The notes beneath the pieces were generated by a model. The model saw only the letters and a list, made by a program, of their open reading frames with translations, was not told where the DNA came from and did not search any database. Of a DNA stretch of 21,018 bases, positions 6,041 through 13,734 are shown piece by piece (position 1 is the stretch's first letter; each line of letters starts with the position of its first letter). This DNA comes from Firmicutes bacterium UBA1426 (GTDB lineage: Bacteria > Bacillota > Clostridia > Peptostreptococcales > Anaerovoracaceae), in the NCBI GenBank assembly GCA_002329675.1, contig DCUA01000161.1:1-21018 (forward strand). The letters run 5' to 3'. Position numbers and translations under genes: made by a program.

Positions 6041-7890
6041 TTTGTCCCCTCCCTTTCGCATCTTACATAACGGTTTATACCGCAACCGGTACAACCTTCT
6101 CTGCAGTCAGCGGTCTGTTGCCCCATGACTGCCTTCTCCCATTCACTTTGAAGGTAAGCATCATCAACACCGCTGTCAATGAGCGACCAGGGGAGAACAT
6201 CACCTTCACTGACCTTGCCGGAGGTATAGAAATCCGGATCCAGTCCGGAATCGTTCATTGCCTCTATCCATTTATCATATTTGAAATGTTCTCTCCATCC
6301 GTCAAACTTGCACCCGGTTTTCCAAGCCTTATAGATCACTTCGCTTAATCGCCTGTCTCCTCTCGCCAGTATAGCCTCTATCTGGCTGGCTTCGGTCCCA
6401 TGATAGCTGAATTGAGCCCCTTTGATCTTTCTGAATTTATCTTTCAGATAGTGATGCTTTTCCCGGAAGAGCTCAGGGCTATCCTGCGCAACCCATTGAA
6501 AAGGAGTATGAGGTTTCGGTACAAAGTTGGAAGCGCTTACATTGATCTGAAATTTGCCTCCTCTTCTACCTCCGTTATGTTCGTAGTAAATGGCCATAAT
6601 GTTTTTCGCTATTTCTGCAATGCCGTCGAGATCCTCAAAAGTCTCAGTGGGAAGACCGATCATGAAGTACAGCTTCACGCTGTTCCATCCTAACTCTATG
6701 GCCTGGCGCATTCCATTGTAGATATCCTCGTCGCTGATGCATTTATTGATGACATCACGCAACCTCTGCGTGCCTGCCTCGGGGGCAAAAGTCAGCCCGG
6801 TCTTCTTGTAGCCCTGTATTTCGTTCAGGACCTGAAATGAAAAGTTATCCAGGCGCAGAGACGGAAGAGAAATCGCAACGTTTTTTTCCTTTCCGGTACG
6901 GACAAGTTCTGTCGCCAGATCCACAAAATCCGAATAGTCGCTTGTTGACAGGGAAAGCAGGGAAAGTTCATCATGTCCCGTTGAACAGAGCTGTTTTTCG
7001 ATCAGGTCCAGTGCGCAGTCCTTTGAACGCTCCCTTACAGGCCGATAAATCATACCGGCCTGGCAAAAGCGGCAACCTCTGGTGCAGCCGCGAAAGAGCT
7101 CCATAACCGATCGGTCATGAACCACCTCAATCAGAGGAACAATGGGCTTAGTTGGAAATGGTGCCTCGTCCATTTCGGATATAATACACTTCCTTATGCG
7201 CTCCGGAGCATCCGGTACATTTTTATTGATGGATTCTAACCTGCCATCTTTTTGGTATACCGGCTGATAGAATCCCGGAACATAAATACCCGGTAATTTT
7301 GATATGGTTGACAGAAATTCATTACGGTTACCCTGTCTTTCTTTCCAGTTCGCGTGTGCTCTGCAGATGGCGGGGAGTGACTCCTCTCCATCACCTATTA
7401 CAAAAAAGTCAAAGTACTCCGCAACCGGTTCAGGATTAAAGGAACAAGGTCCGCCGCCGATCACAAAGGGATCCCTTTCCTCCCGATCACAACTCTTAAG
7501 AGGAATAGCGGCCAGATCCAGCATATTGAGCACATTGGTGTAGCAAAGCTCATATTGCAAAGTAAAACCCAGCATGTCCAATTCTTTTGCAGGAGTTTTT
7601 GTTTCCAAAGTAAATAGAGGAAGCCCTTCCTCTCTCATTTTCTCTTCCATGTCCAAAGCTGGCGTAAAGAGTCTTTCACAATAGACTCCATCCATGTCAT
7701 TCAGCACTTTATACAGGATCTGCAGGCCCAGATAGGACATCCCGATTTCATAGGTATCAGGAAATGCAAATCCAAATCGTGTAACGATCCCTTCTTCATC
7801 CTTTACTACAGAATGTAATTCCCCTCCGATATACCGGCCGGGTTTTTCTACCAGGGGCAGCAGCTTTTCAAGCTGTTGATCAAGTTTCAT
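6037..7890 (-). CDS. TIGR03960 family radical SAM protein with B12-binding-like N-terminus
   Basis: A 617-residue radical SAM enzyme of unknown substrate. The first roughly 200 residues look like the B12-binding-like domain of this family (FAFPDTYEIGMSYLGLQILY, IGGGPCSFNPEP, IGDGEE), the radical SAM core has the cluster motif C269-x3-C273-x2-C276 (GCTRGCRFC), and the C-terminus carries another cysteine cluster (CREGCTGCGINRYVRC) that may bind a second metal site. It overlaps spoIVFB by 4 bases (ATGA) at its start and the DUF2344 gene by 4 bases at its end, so four genes from spoIVFA form one tight operon. A role in RNA or ribosome modification has been suspected from the usual neighbours rng, rplU and rpmA, but this is not proven. 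Confidence 0.92.
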   Translation of the reverse strand: MKLDQQLEKLLPLVEKPGRYIGGELHSVVKDEEGIVTRFGFAFPDTYEIGMSYLGLQILYKVLNDMDGVYCERLFTPALDMEEKMREEGLPLFTLETKTPAKELDMLGFTLQYELCYTNVLNMLDLAAIPLKSCDREERDPFVIGGGPCSFNPEPVAEYFDFFVIGDGEESLPAICRAHANWKERQGNRNEFLSTISKLPGIYVPGFYQPVYQKDGRLESINKNVPDAPERIRKCIISEMDEAPFPTKPIVPLIEVVHDRSVMELFRGCTRGCRFCQAGMIYRPVRERSKDCALDLIEKQLCSTGHDELSLLSLSTSDYSDFVDLATELVRTGKEKNVAISLPSLRLDNFSFQVLNEIQGYKKTGLTFAPEAGTQRLRDVINKCISDEDIYNGMRQAIELGWNSVKLYFMIGLPTETFEDLDGIAEIAKNIMAIYYEHNGGRRGGKFQINVSASNFVPKPHTPFQWVAQDSPELFREKHHYLKDKFRKIKGAQFSYHGTEASQIEAILARGDRRLSEVIYKAWKTGCKFDGWREHFKYDKWIEAMNDSGLDPDFYTSGKVSEGDVLPWSLIDSGVDDAYLQSEWEKAVMGQQTADCREGCTGCGINRYVRCEREGTK

Positions 7891-8546
7891 ATATAGTTCT
7901 CCTTTTCAAGTTCTTTGTATATACTCATCAACCTGTAGAAGGAATATCTCGTGTCACTTCTTCCAGCCATATAAAGGTTGACGGCCAGAGCACATATCAA
8001 TAAATTTACTACATTATATTGTACCAAGTAAAGCCCTAAAAAGAAAAGTAAAAGGGTAAAAATAGCCGAAAATGTTTTGGAGATAGTATAACTCTTGCTG
8101 TATCCTACAAAGCGAGCCAGGTAAATACCGATCAATTTACCGCCGTCAAGTGGATAAAATGGCATGAGATTAAAGAGTGCAAGCACCAGATTGGCTGCAA
8201 TAACATCATAGACCCATGGCCACCCTGTTATTTTATGAAGAAAATAGCTTAAGAACGCGACACAAAGATTGAAAAATGGCCCGGCAGAATGGATCAGCAG
8301 CTCCGAAAAGGGCTTTATATACCCTTCTTGAAGATGTAGAACACCGCCGAAGAGACCTGCTGATACTTTGATAGGTGTGTAACCCAATCTTCTTGCCATC
8401 AATGCGTGAGCACATTCATGGAGACAGGAAAAAACGGCAGAAAAGATTGCCAGTCTTCCGTTTCCAAGAAGGACCATTAGAAGCATTAAAAGCAGGAAAG
8501 TAAAATGAATGTTCAAACGAATACCCGAAAATTGTATTTGTAACAT
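7887..8546 (-). CDS. spoIVFB: SpoIVFB-like site-2 (M50) intramembrane metalloprotease
   Basis: An intramembrane zinc protease; in B. subtilis SpoIVFB removes the pro-sequence of sigma-K in the mother cell. This protein has 219 residues and several hydrophobic segments. The zinc motif is HECAH (in SCLHECAHALMARRLGY, about residues 43-47) and the third ligand is the Asp of NLMPFYPLDGGKL (about 137-149). It is about 70 residues shorter than B. subtilis SpoIVFB, which ends in a CBS domain; no CBS domain is visible here. The start is 8 bases after the spoIVFA-like gene and has almost no ribosome site, so translation probably depends on coupling. The location directly after a degenerate M23 gene supports SpoIVFB over a generic M50 protease. 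Confidence 0.9.
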   Translation of the reverse strand: MLQIQFSGIRLNIHFTFLLLMLLMVLLGNGRLAIFSAVFSCLHECAHALMARRLGYTPIKVSAGLFGGVLHLQEGYIKPFSELLIHSAGPFFNLCVAFLSYFLHKITGWPWVYDVIAANLVLALFNLMPFYPLDGGKLIGIYLARFVGYSKSYTISKTFSAIFTLLLFFLGLYLVQYNVVNLLICALAVNLYMAGRSDTRYSFYRLMSIYKELEKENYI

Positions 8547-8554
8547 TGTTTTAC

Positions 8555-9193
8555 TCAGAAGGCAATATAATCAGCGGGATCCACCAGTTTACCGTCATCC
8601 CAGATCTCAAAGCGCAGCTTATGCCCTTCTTCTGCTGCCACAGAACCGATCATCTGCCCTCTTTTCACCTTTTCAAGAGCCTGCACATAGGTGGTAGAGC
8701 AACCGCCATATAAGCTCGTTATGTCATTTCCATGATAGATTTTTATGTATTTATTGCCTTCTGCGTCGATACCGATTTCTGATACGGTACCTCCTGCAGA
8801 AGCGTAGACCTGGATCTCCTTATCTGATTGAAACTCCATAGTCTTTCCTGAGGAACCCTGTGTTTTAGAAACGCTGTAAGTGCCTGGAACATCCGAGGGT
8901 GTTGAGAACTGTAAACCCTTGTTTCCTTGCGTTAAAGATGCGACCACAGCGGTGGTTCCATCCTTGAATCTGCCGAGAACCGCCTTTCCAGCATCTGTAA
9001 TGCCGGTTATCGTAACATCTTTCGTAAACTGTACCTTTACGGCCTGGAATGCGTTGTTCACGATGGCCGTGTCCATCTTCTTAGCTAATATTATAACGAG
9101 AAGGAGCAGGATGCATAAGAGAACCTGGCGAATCATGGTTTTCCCCAAGTTTTTGCCCGTTCTGACGGGTATCCTTCTGCGTTTATAGGCCAT
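8555..9193 (-). CDS. spoIVFA: SpoIVFA-like protein with catalytically dead M23 (LytM) domain
   Basis: A 212-residue bitopic membrane protein: basic N-terminus (MAYKRRRIPVRTGK), one membrane segment (about residues 21-38), a long extracytoplasmic linker, and a C-terminal M23/LytM fold (about 125-212; VYASAGGTVSEIGIDAEGNKY, then KVKRGQMIGSV, then LRFEIWDDGKLVDPADYI). True M23 peptidases carry an HLHFE-type zinc motif; here the same place reads KLRFE, and the first zinc histidine is also missing, so it cannot be an active endopeptidase. SpoIVFA in B. subtilis is such an inactive LytM protein; it holds SpoIVFB silent until cut by SpoIVB. spoIVFB follows at 8 bases. AGGGGAGGG precedes ATG but is paired in a predicted hairpin. 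Confidence 0.85.
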   Translation of the reverse strand: MAYKRRRIPVRTGKNLGKTMIRQVLLCILLLLVIILAKKMDTAIVNNAFQAVKVQFTKDVTITGITDAGKAVLGRFKDGTTAVVASLTQGNKGLQFSTPSDVPGTYSVSKTQGSSGKTMEFQSDKEIQVYASAGGTVSEIGIDAEGNKYIKIYHGNDITSLYGGCSTTYVQALEKVKRGQMIGSVAAEEGHKLRFEIWDDGKLVDPADYIAF

Positions 9194-9194
9194 G

Positions 9195-9240
9195 AAAAAT
9201 CCCTCCCCTTTTACTGCTTGTATAGCATATGAGGGAAGGG
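9195..9240 (-). terminator. GC-rich hairpin over the spoIVFA ribosome site
   Basis: On the minus strand CCCTTCCC (9233-9240) can pair with GGGGAGGG (9201-9208) through 8 bp including one G-U, with a 24-base loop, followed by ATTTTTC just before the spoIVFA ATG. It could end the transcript of the upstream HD gene, or mask the ribosome site of spoIVFA. The choice cannot be made from sequence alone. Confidence 0.45.
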
Positions 9241-9263
9241 TCAGCTTGATAACTAAAAGTATT

Positions 9264-10463
9264 TTACACCATCAGTTCATCGATGGACTTGCCAATAGTT
9301 TTTTCGATCCGCTCCTTGATCAGACGGTTTTCTTCCATACGATGACGTACACGCTCTGTATCTATTCCAGCTGCAATGAGCTTATCCAGTACATATTGCA
9401 TGCGATTATCCAAACCCACATATTTGTTTTCCTTGACCATTCGATCGGCAAGGCAGAGCAGGTCTTGCTCATTGATATTGTTTTTGTATGGGTTAGTTGC
9501 GTAAAACATATGGCATTTTATCATCTTTGCCACTTGATGATAACCGTGTTTTTCCGCAATAATAGCACCTTTGACCCCGTGATTTTCTTCTGTTCTGGCA
9601 ATATCATGAAGCAGGGCGGCAGCCTGGACCAGTGAAAGATCCAGGTTTTCACCGTTTTCGTTCAGTGCTTTTGCCATGCGCATAGCCGTTTCTTTGACTG
9701 CTATGCAATGACGGACTACATGAGGAGGCGTTCCGTATGTTTTCAGGAGTTCCATGCATGTTTCCTCGGACGGGATCAGGTTTTTACCACCACAAAACAA
9801 GCATCCACCCTCGTGACCTATACAATCCTTGCATTCTTCTGCTGGAAAAACCCCTTCTCCATTGGTAATGAAGAAAAAACCTCCGGAGCATTTTTCTTTT
9901 GCGCATACCTCAGCCATCTCAGAAGTAAGTCCGATTTTACTGCCATCCAGTTCCCTTATCAGATCGGCAAGTTTATCCAGTGGCATTCCATAAAAGCCCG
10001 GCCCAAATGACTCAGAAATATAATACTCGTCGGTATTTTTTATTTCATATCTGCGAATCTGTTCTCTCAGGATCTGACGCCCGGCTTCTAAAAAACCGTC
10101 ACCCCAAAGATCAGCATAGTATTCTTCAGCTAAGTTTGTAACTCCTGCTTTGCATTCGCCCAAAGTCATCAGGTAGGCAAAGATTGTAGTTACTTTATCA
10201 GGTTCGATCTGTTGAAAAGCAGTGCAGGTGAATTGACTTTCGCCTATGATAATGATGCTGTTGCGAAATGCGCCAGGGTCCAGAGTCGTTATCATTGCAG
10301 TCATATCAATGCCCGGCTTGCATTTCTCCAGGAGTTGCAGTGCCTCCGTAAGCAGCTCGTCGTGATACACTTTATCGGCACTCAAACCGCTGACCTGAAG
10401 AAAGTATTTCTTTGCTATGGACTCCGCTTCTTCATAATTAAGTTTTATTATTTTTGCATCCAT
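9264..10463 (-). CDS. MetH-activation-like domain fused to HD phosphohydrolase domain
   Basis: A 399-residue cytoplasmic protein with two parts. Residues about 1-225 resemble the reactivation domain of B12-dependent methionine synthase as found in stand-alone clostridial homologues: MTLGECKAGVTNLAEEYYAD, then SFGPGFYGMPLDKL (in place of the usual SPGYGD..PL), then GSKIGLTSEMAEV. Six cysteines follow (C187, C192, C211, C214, C221, C224), which suggests a metal or Fe-S site. Residues about 240-399 are an HD domain with H252, H286-D287 (AALLHDIAR) and H295 as likely metal ligands. No methionine synthase gene is near. I cannot name a substrate; nucleotide or second-messenger hydrolysis is possible for HD domains. 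AGGGG precedes ATG. It is divergent from the XRE-type regulator, which might control it. Confidence 0.7.
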   Translation of the reverse strand: MDAKIIKLNYEEAESIAKKYFLQVSGLSADKVYHDELLTEALQLLEKCKPGIDMTAMITTLDPGAFRNSIIIIGESQFTCTAFQQIEPDKVTTIFAYLMTLGECKAGVTNLAEEYYADLWGDGFLEAGRQILREQIRRYEIKNTDEYYISESFGPGFYGMPLDKLADLIRELDGSKIGLTSEMAEVCAKEKCSGGFFFITNGEGVFPAEECKDCIGHEGGCLFCGGKNLIPSEETCMELLKTYGTPPHVVRHCIAVKETAMRMAKALNENGENLDLSLVQAAALLHDIARTEENHGVKGAIIAEKHGYHQVAKMIKCHMFYATNPYKNNINEQDLLCLADRMVKENKYVGLDNRMQYVLDKLIAAGIDTERVRHRMEENRLIKERIEKTIGKSIDELMV

Positions 10464-10493
10464 GAGTTCCCCTGCTTATCGTTTTCTATGTAT

Positions 10494-10522
10494 ATATTAT
10501 CAAATATTTAACGATGTGCCAA
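10494..10522 (-). promoter_or_regulatory. Candidate promoter of the HD-domain gene
   Basis: On the minus strand TTGGCA (10517-10522), 17 bases, TAATAT (10494-10499). A GATAAT two bases further upstream is an alternative -10 with a short spacer. It lies about 30 bases before the ATG, in the 206-bp intergenic region shared with the divergent regulator gene. Confidence 0.5.
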
Positions 10523-10566
10523 TGTTTATTTGATTATGATATAAAGATTGCAACGGTTTATGTAAC

Positions 10567-10596
10567 AAACTACAAAAACACTGTATTTAGTAGTTT
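10567..10596. repeat. Inverted repeat AAACTAC/GTAGTTT in the divergent intergenic region
   Basis: AAACTAC (10567-10573) and GTAGTTT (10590-10596) form 7-bp arms 16 bases apart. A related pair, TTTAGTA (10586-10592) and TACTAAA (10620-10626), overlaps it and brackets the -35 of the regulator gene. These half-sites may be operators for the XRE-type regulator. Confidence 0.4.
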
Positions 10597-10605
10597 CGAC
10601 CTATA

Positions 10606-10635
10606 TTGACAACAATATGTACTAAATGTTATAGT
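10606..10635 (+). promoter_or_regulatory. Promoter of the XRE/S24-like regulator with an overlapping inverted repeat
   Basis: TTGACA (10606-10611), an 18-base spacer and TATAGT (10630-10635) precede the start at 10670 by about 35 bases. The -35 is covered by the inverted repeat ATATTG-ACAA-CAATAT (10603-10618), which suggests that a dimeric repressor, perhaps the gene's own product, controls it. Confidence 0.65.
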
Positions 10636-10669
10636 TAAGCAGACAGTAAACGCAGTATCGGAGGCAAAT

Positions 10670-11431
10670 ATGACGTACGCAGAAATGTTGGACTTAATAA
10701 TCAAGAAAAGTGAGCTGTCCCTTCGCCAGATAGCAAAGCGCTGTGAAGACCTTAATCTGAAAATCACACCATCTTATATATCACAACTGAAAAATGGCAA
10801 GCTACCGCCACCCAGTGAGGAGGTCTCCCTCATTCTGGCAAAGGTCTGCGGTTCTGACCAACAAGCCCATCTGGTCTTCCAGGGGTATATGGAAAAAGCA
10901 CCATCCATGGTCAAGGAATATATGCTGGCTTCTTCCAGCCTGAATAAGGTTATGCTGGAATCACTGTGTAAAGCCACCAATAAAGAATTCACAAAGGAAA
11001 TGGAAGATTACATAAAAGGCCTTGATGTTTTGGCTGCATTGCAACTTTCCTCAGAATATGTCAACTGTGAGGATTCGCACAAGAGAAACGATCTGGTAAG
11101 AGAGATCTGCCTCAGATGCGGAGATGCTGCAGAAGCGGACGCAAAGGGAGAAATGCTGAACCTCTTCCTGGCGGACAGTTCCATGTCACCCTTTATACCC
11201 GTGCATGCCTATATCTATATTATGCCCACGAAGGTAGATTTGCTGAAAGACAGGGATATCATTGCCTTTTATCCGGATAACCGCAGAGTACCTACCCTGC
11301 GGCGGATCTATTTCATTAAGGATAAGATCCTCTTGATCCCGGATGATAAATCTCACGATACTTATTTCTTTGAGGATATGAGCGAGATCCATTACATCGG
11401 TAAGGTTGTCTCGTTCAAAGTCGACCTGTAA
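10670..11431 (+). CDS. XRE-type transcription regulator with degenerate LexA/S24-like C-terminal domain
   Basis: The only plus-strand gene, 253 residues. Residues about 5-60 form a Cro/CI-type helix-turn-helix (LSLRQIAKRCEDL then PSYISQLKNGKLPPPSEE). A helical linker follows (70-160). Residues about 165-250 resemble the S24/LexA fold: ADSSMSP at 168-174 would place the nucleophile at S171, RDIIAFYPD matches the GDIVAF strand, LRRIYFIKDKILLIPDD matches the VKRL...LLPEN region, and HYIGKVV closes the fold. In active LexA/CI proteins the general base is the Lys of VKR; here the place reads R211-R212, so self-cleavage may be lost. GGAGG is 5 bases before ATG. It converges on obgE with a 9-base gap and no terminator. 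Targets are unknown. Confidence 0.8.
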   Translation: MTYAEMLDLIIKKSELSLRQIAKRCEDLNLKITPSYISQLKNGKLPPPSEEVSLILAKVCGSDQQAHLVFQGYMEKAPSMVKEYMLASSSLNKVMLESLCKATNKEFTKEMEDYIKGLDVLAALQLSSEYVNCEDSHKRNDLVREICLRCGDAAEADAKGEMLNLFLADSSMSPFIPVHAYIYIMPTKVDLLKDRDIIAFYPDNRRVPTLRRIYFIKDKILLIPDDKSHDTYFFEDMSEIHYIGKVVSFKVDL

Positions 11432-11440
11432 CAGTTGGTC

Positions 11441-13041
<1,601 letters not shown>

Positions 13042-13135
13042 CTCACTACACCTCCTTTATCTTGTGCAGTTATCTGAATTAATATCAGTTATTTCACTGT
13101 TCATTTCGTGTGGATCGCCTTTTAGAAATATCCTA

Positions 13136-13453
13136 TCAGGCATTGATGCCAATAGATGCAATTTTCAGCATCGTGTATGGCTGTCTGTGGCCTTGCTTTT
13201 TCCGATAGTCTTTCTTAGCCTTGAACTTAAAGATGATTACCTTTTCGCCCTTGCCGTTTTCGACTACGTCTGCTTCTACTTTAGCTCCCTCGATGTACGG
13301 TGTGCCAACCTTTACGGTCTCTCCGTCAGAGTAGACAAGTACCTTATCCAGAGTTACTTTGTCTCCTGCGGAAACAGGCAGTTTCTCAACATTAAGTACA
13401 TCACCTTCCGAAACCTTGTATTGCTTTCCGCCGGTTTCAATCACTGCATACAT
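13136..13453 (-). CDS. rplU: 50S ribosomal protein L21
   Basis: A 105-residue L21, a 23S rRNA-binding protein of the large subunit, normal in length (103 in E. coli). It begins [18 protein letters not shown] and carries the family signature [15 protein letters not shown] near the end. The longer reading frame from 13489 is not used: GAGGAGG lies 10 bases before ATG 13453 and the upstream part forms the structured leader. The gene has its own promoter at 13547-13574 and is probably co-transcribed with rpmA and, in part, obgE. Confidence 0.97.
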   Translation of the reverse strand: MYAVIETGGKQYKVSEGDVLNVEKLPVSAGDKVTLDKVLVYSDGETVKVGTPYIEGAKVEADVVENGKGEKVIIFKFKAKKDYRKKQGHRQPYTMLKIASIGINA

Positions 13454-13540
13454 ATTAATTTTACCTCCTCTATCCAGTCTCGCCATCAAAGGCAGCGCAT
13501 TTGCGCATTTAGGAGCCTTTTATGTGCGGCTAACAAACAC
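13454..13540 (-). ncRNA. Structured 5' leader of rplU (L21 leader candidate)
   Basis: About 87 bases lie between the predicted transcript start and rplU. The minus strand can fold AAAGGC (13515-13520) with GCCTTT (13488-13493) and, inside it, GCGC-AAAT-GCGC. Firmicutes carry a known L21 leader (an Rfam family) at this place, thought to let L21 or a partner control its own operon. I assign it by place and foldability, not by a covariance match. Confidence 0.55.
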
Positions 13541-13546
13541 GAAAAT

Positions 13547-13574
13547 ATTATCACATAGCTCTCTGTTATGTCAA
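13547..13574 (-). promoter_or_regulatory. rplU: Promoter of rplU-rpmA(-obgE)
   Basis: On the minus strand a perfect TTGACA (13569-13574), a 16-base spacer and GATAAT (13547-13552) with an upstream TGT. The -35 overlaps the stop codon of the gamma-subunit gene (13571-13573), so the two units are packed without spare sequence. Confidence 0.75.
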
Positions 13575-13723
13575 GTGTTAATCTGCTCTCTCTTTGCATT
13601 GATTTTCCTCGCAAAACGAAGCAGGATCTTGGTGGAGAAGTAAAACAGGATCAGAACGGAGAACACTCCGCCCAAACCGAATAGCATTACCTCAAAGCCA
13701 GCGCCAATCAATTCCATATTCAT
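13571..13723 (-). CDS. Small gamma subunit of sodium-translocating decarboxylase, 50 aa
   Basis: A 50-codon gene directly after the beta subunit. It reads MNMELIGAGFEVMLFGLGGV, then FSVLILFYFSTKILLRF and a Lys/Arg-rich end. That is one membrane helix (about residues 11-34) with a positive cytoplasmic tail, as in OadG/MmdD-type gamma subunits, which assemble the soluble carboxytransferase onto the membrane beta subunit. It is shorter than most gamma subunits (about 80-120 residues) and lacks the Pro/Ala-rich tail. A perfect AGGAGGTGA lies before ATG, and its AGG overlaps the beta stop region, 11 bases away. A sequence this short is recognised mainly by context. Confidence 0.8.
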   Translation of the reverse strand: MNMELIGAGFEVMLFGLGGVFSVLILFYFSTKILLRFARKINAKREQINT

Positions 13724-13734
13724 ATCGTCACCTC

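Noticed and set aside
9209..9263. Sigma-E promoter before spoIVFA (CATATGCT or TATACAAG as -10)
   Set aside because: No sequence like the sigma-E -35 is found 14-15 bases upstream of either candidate.
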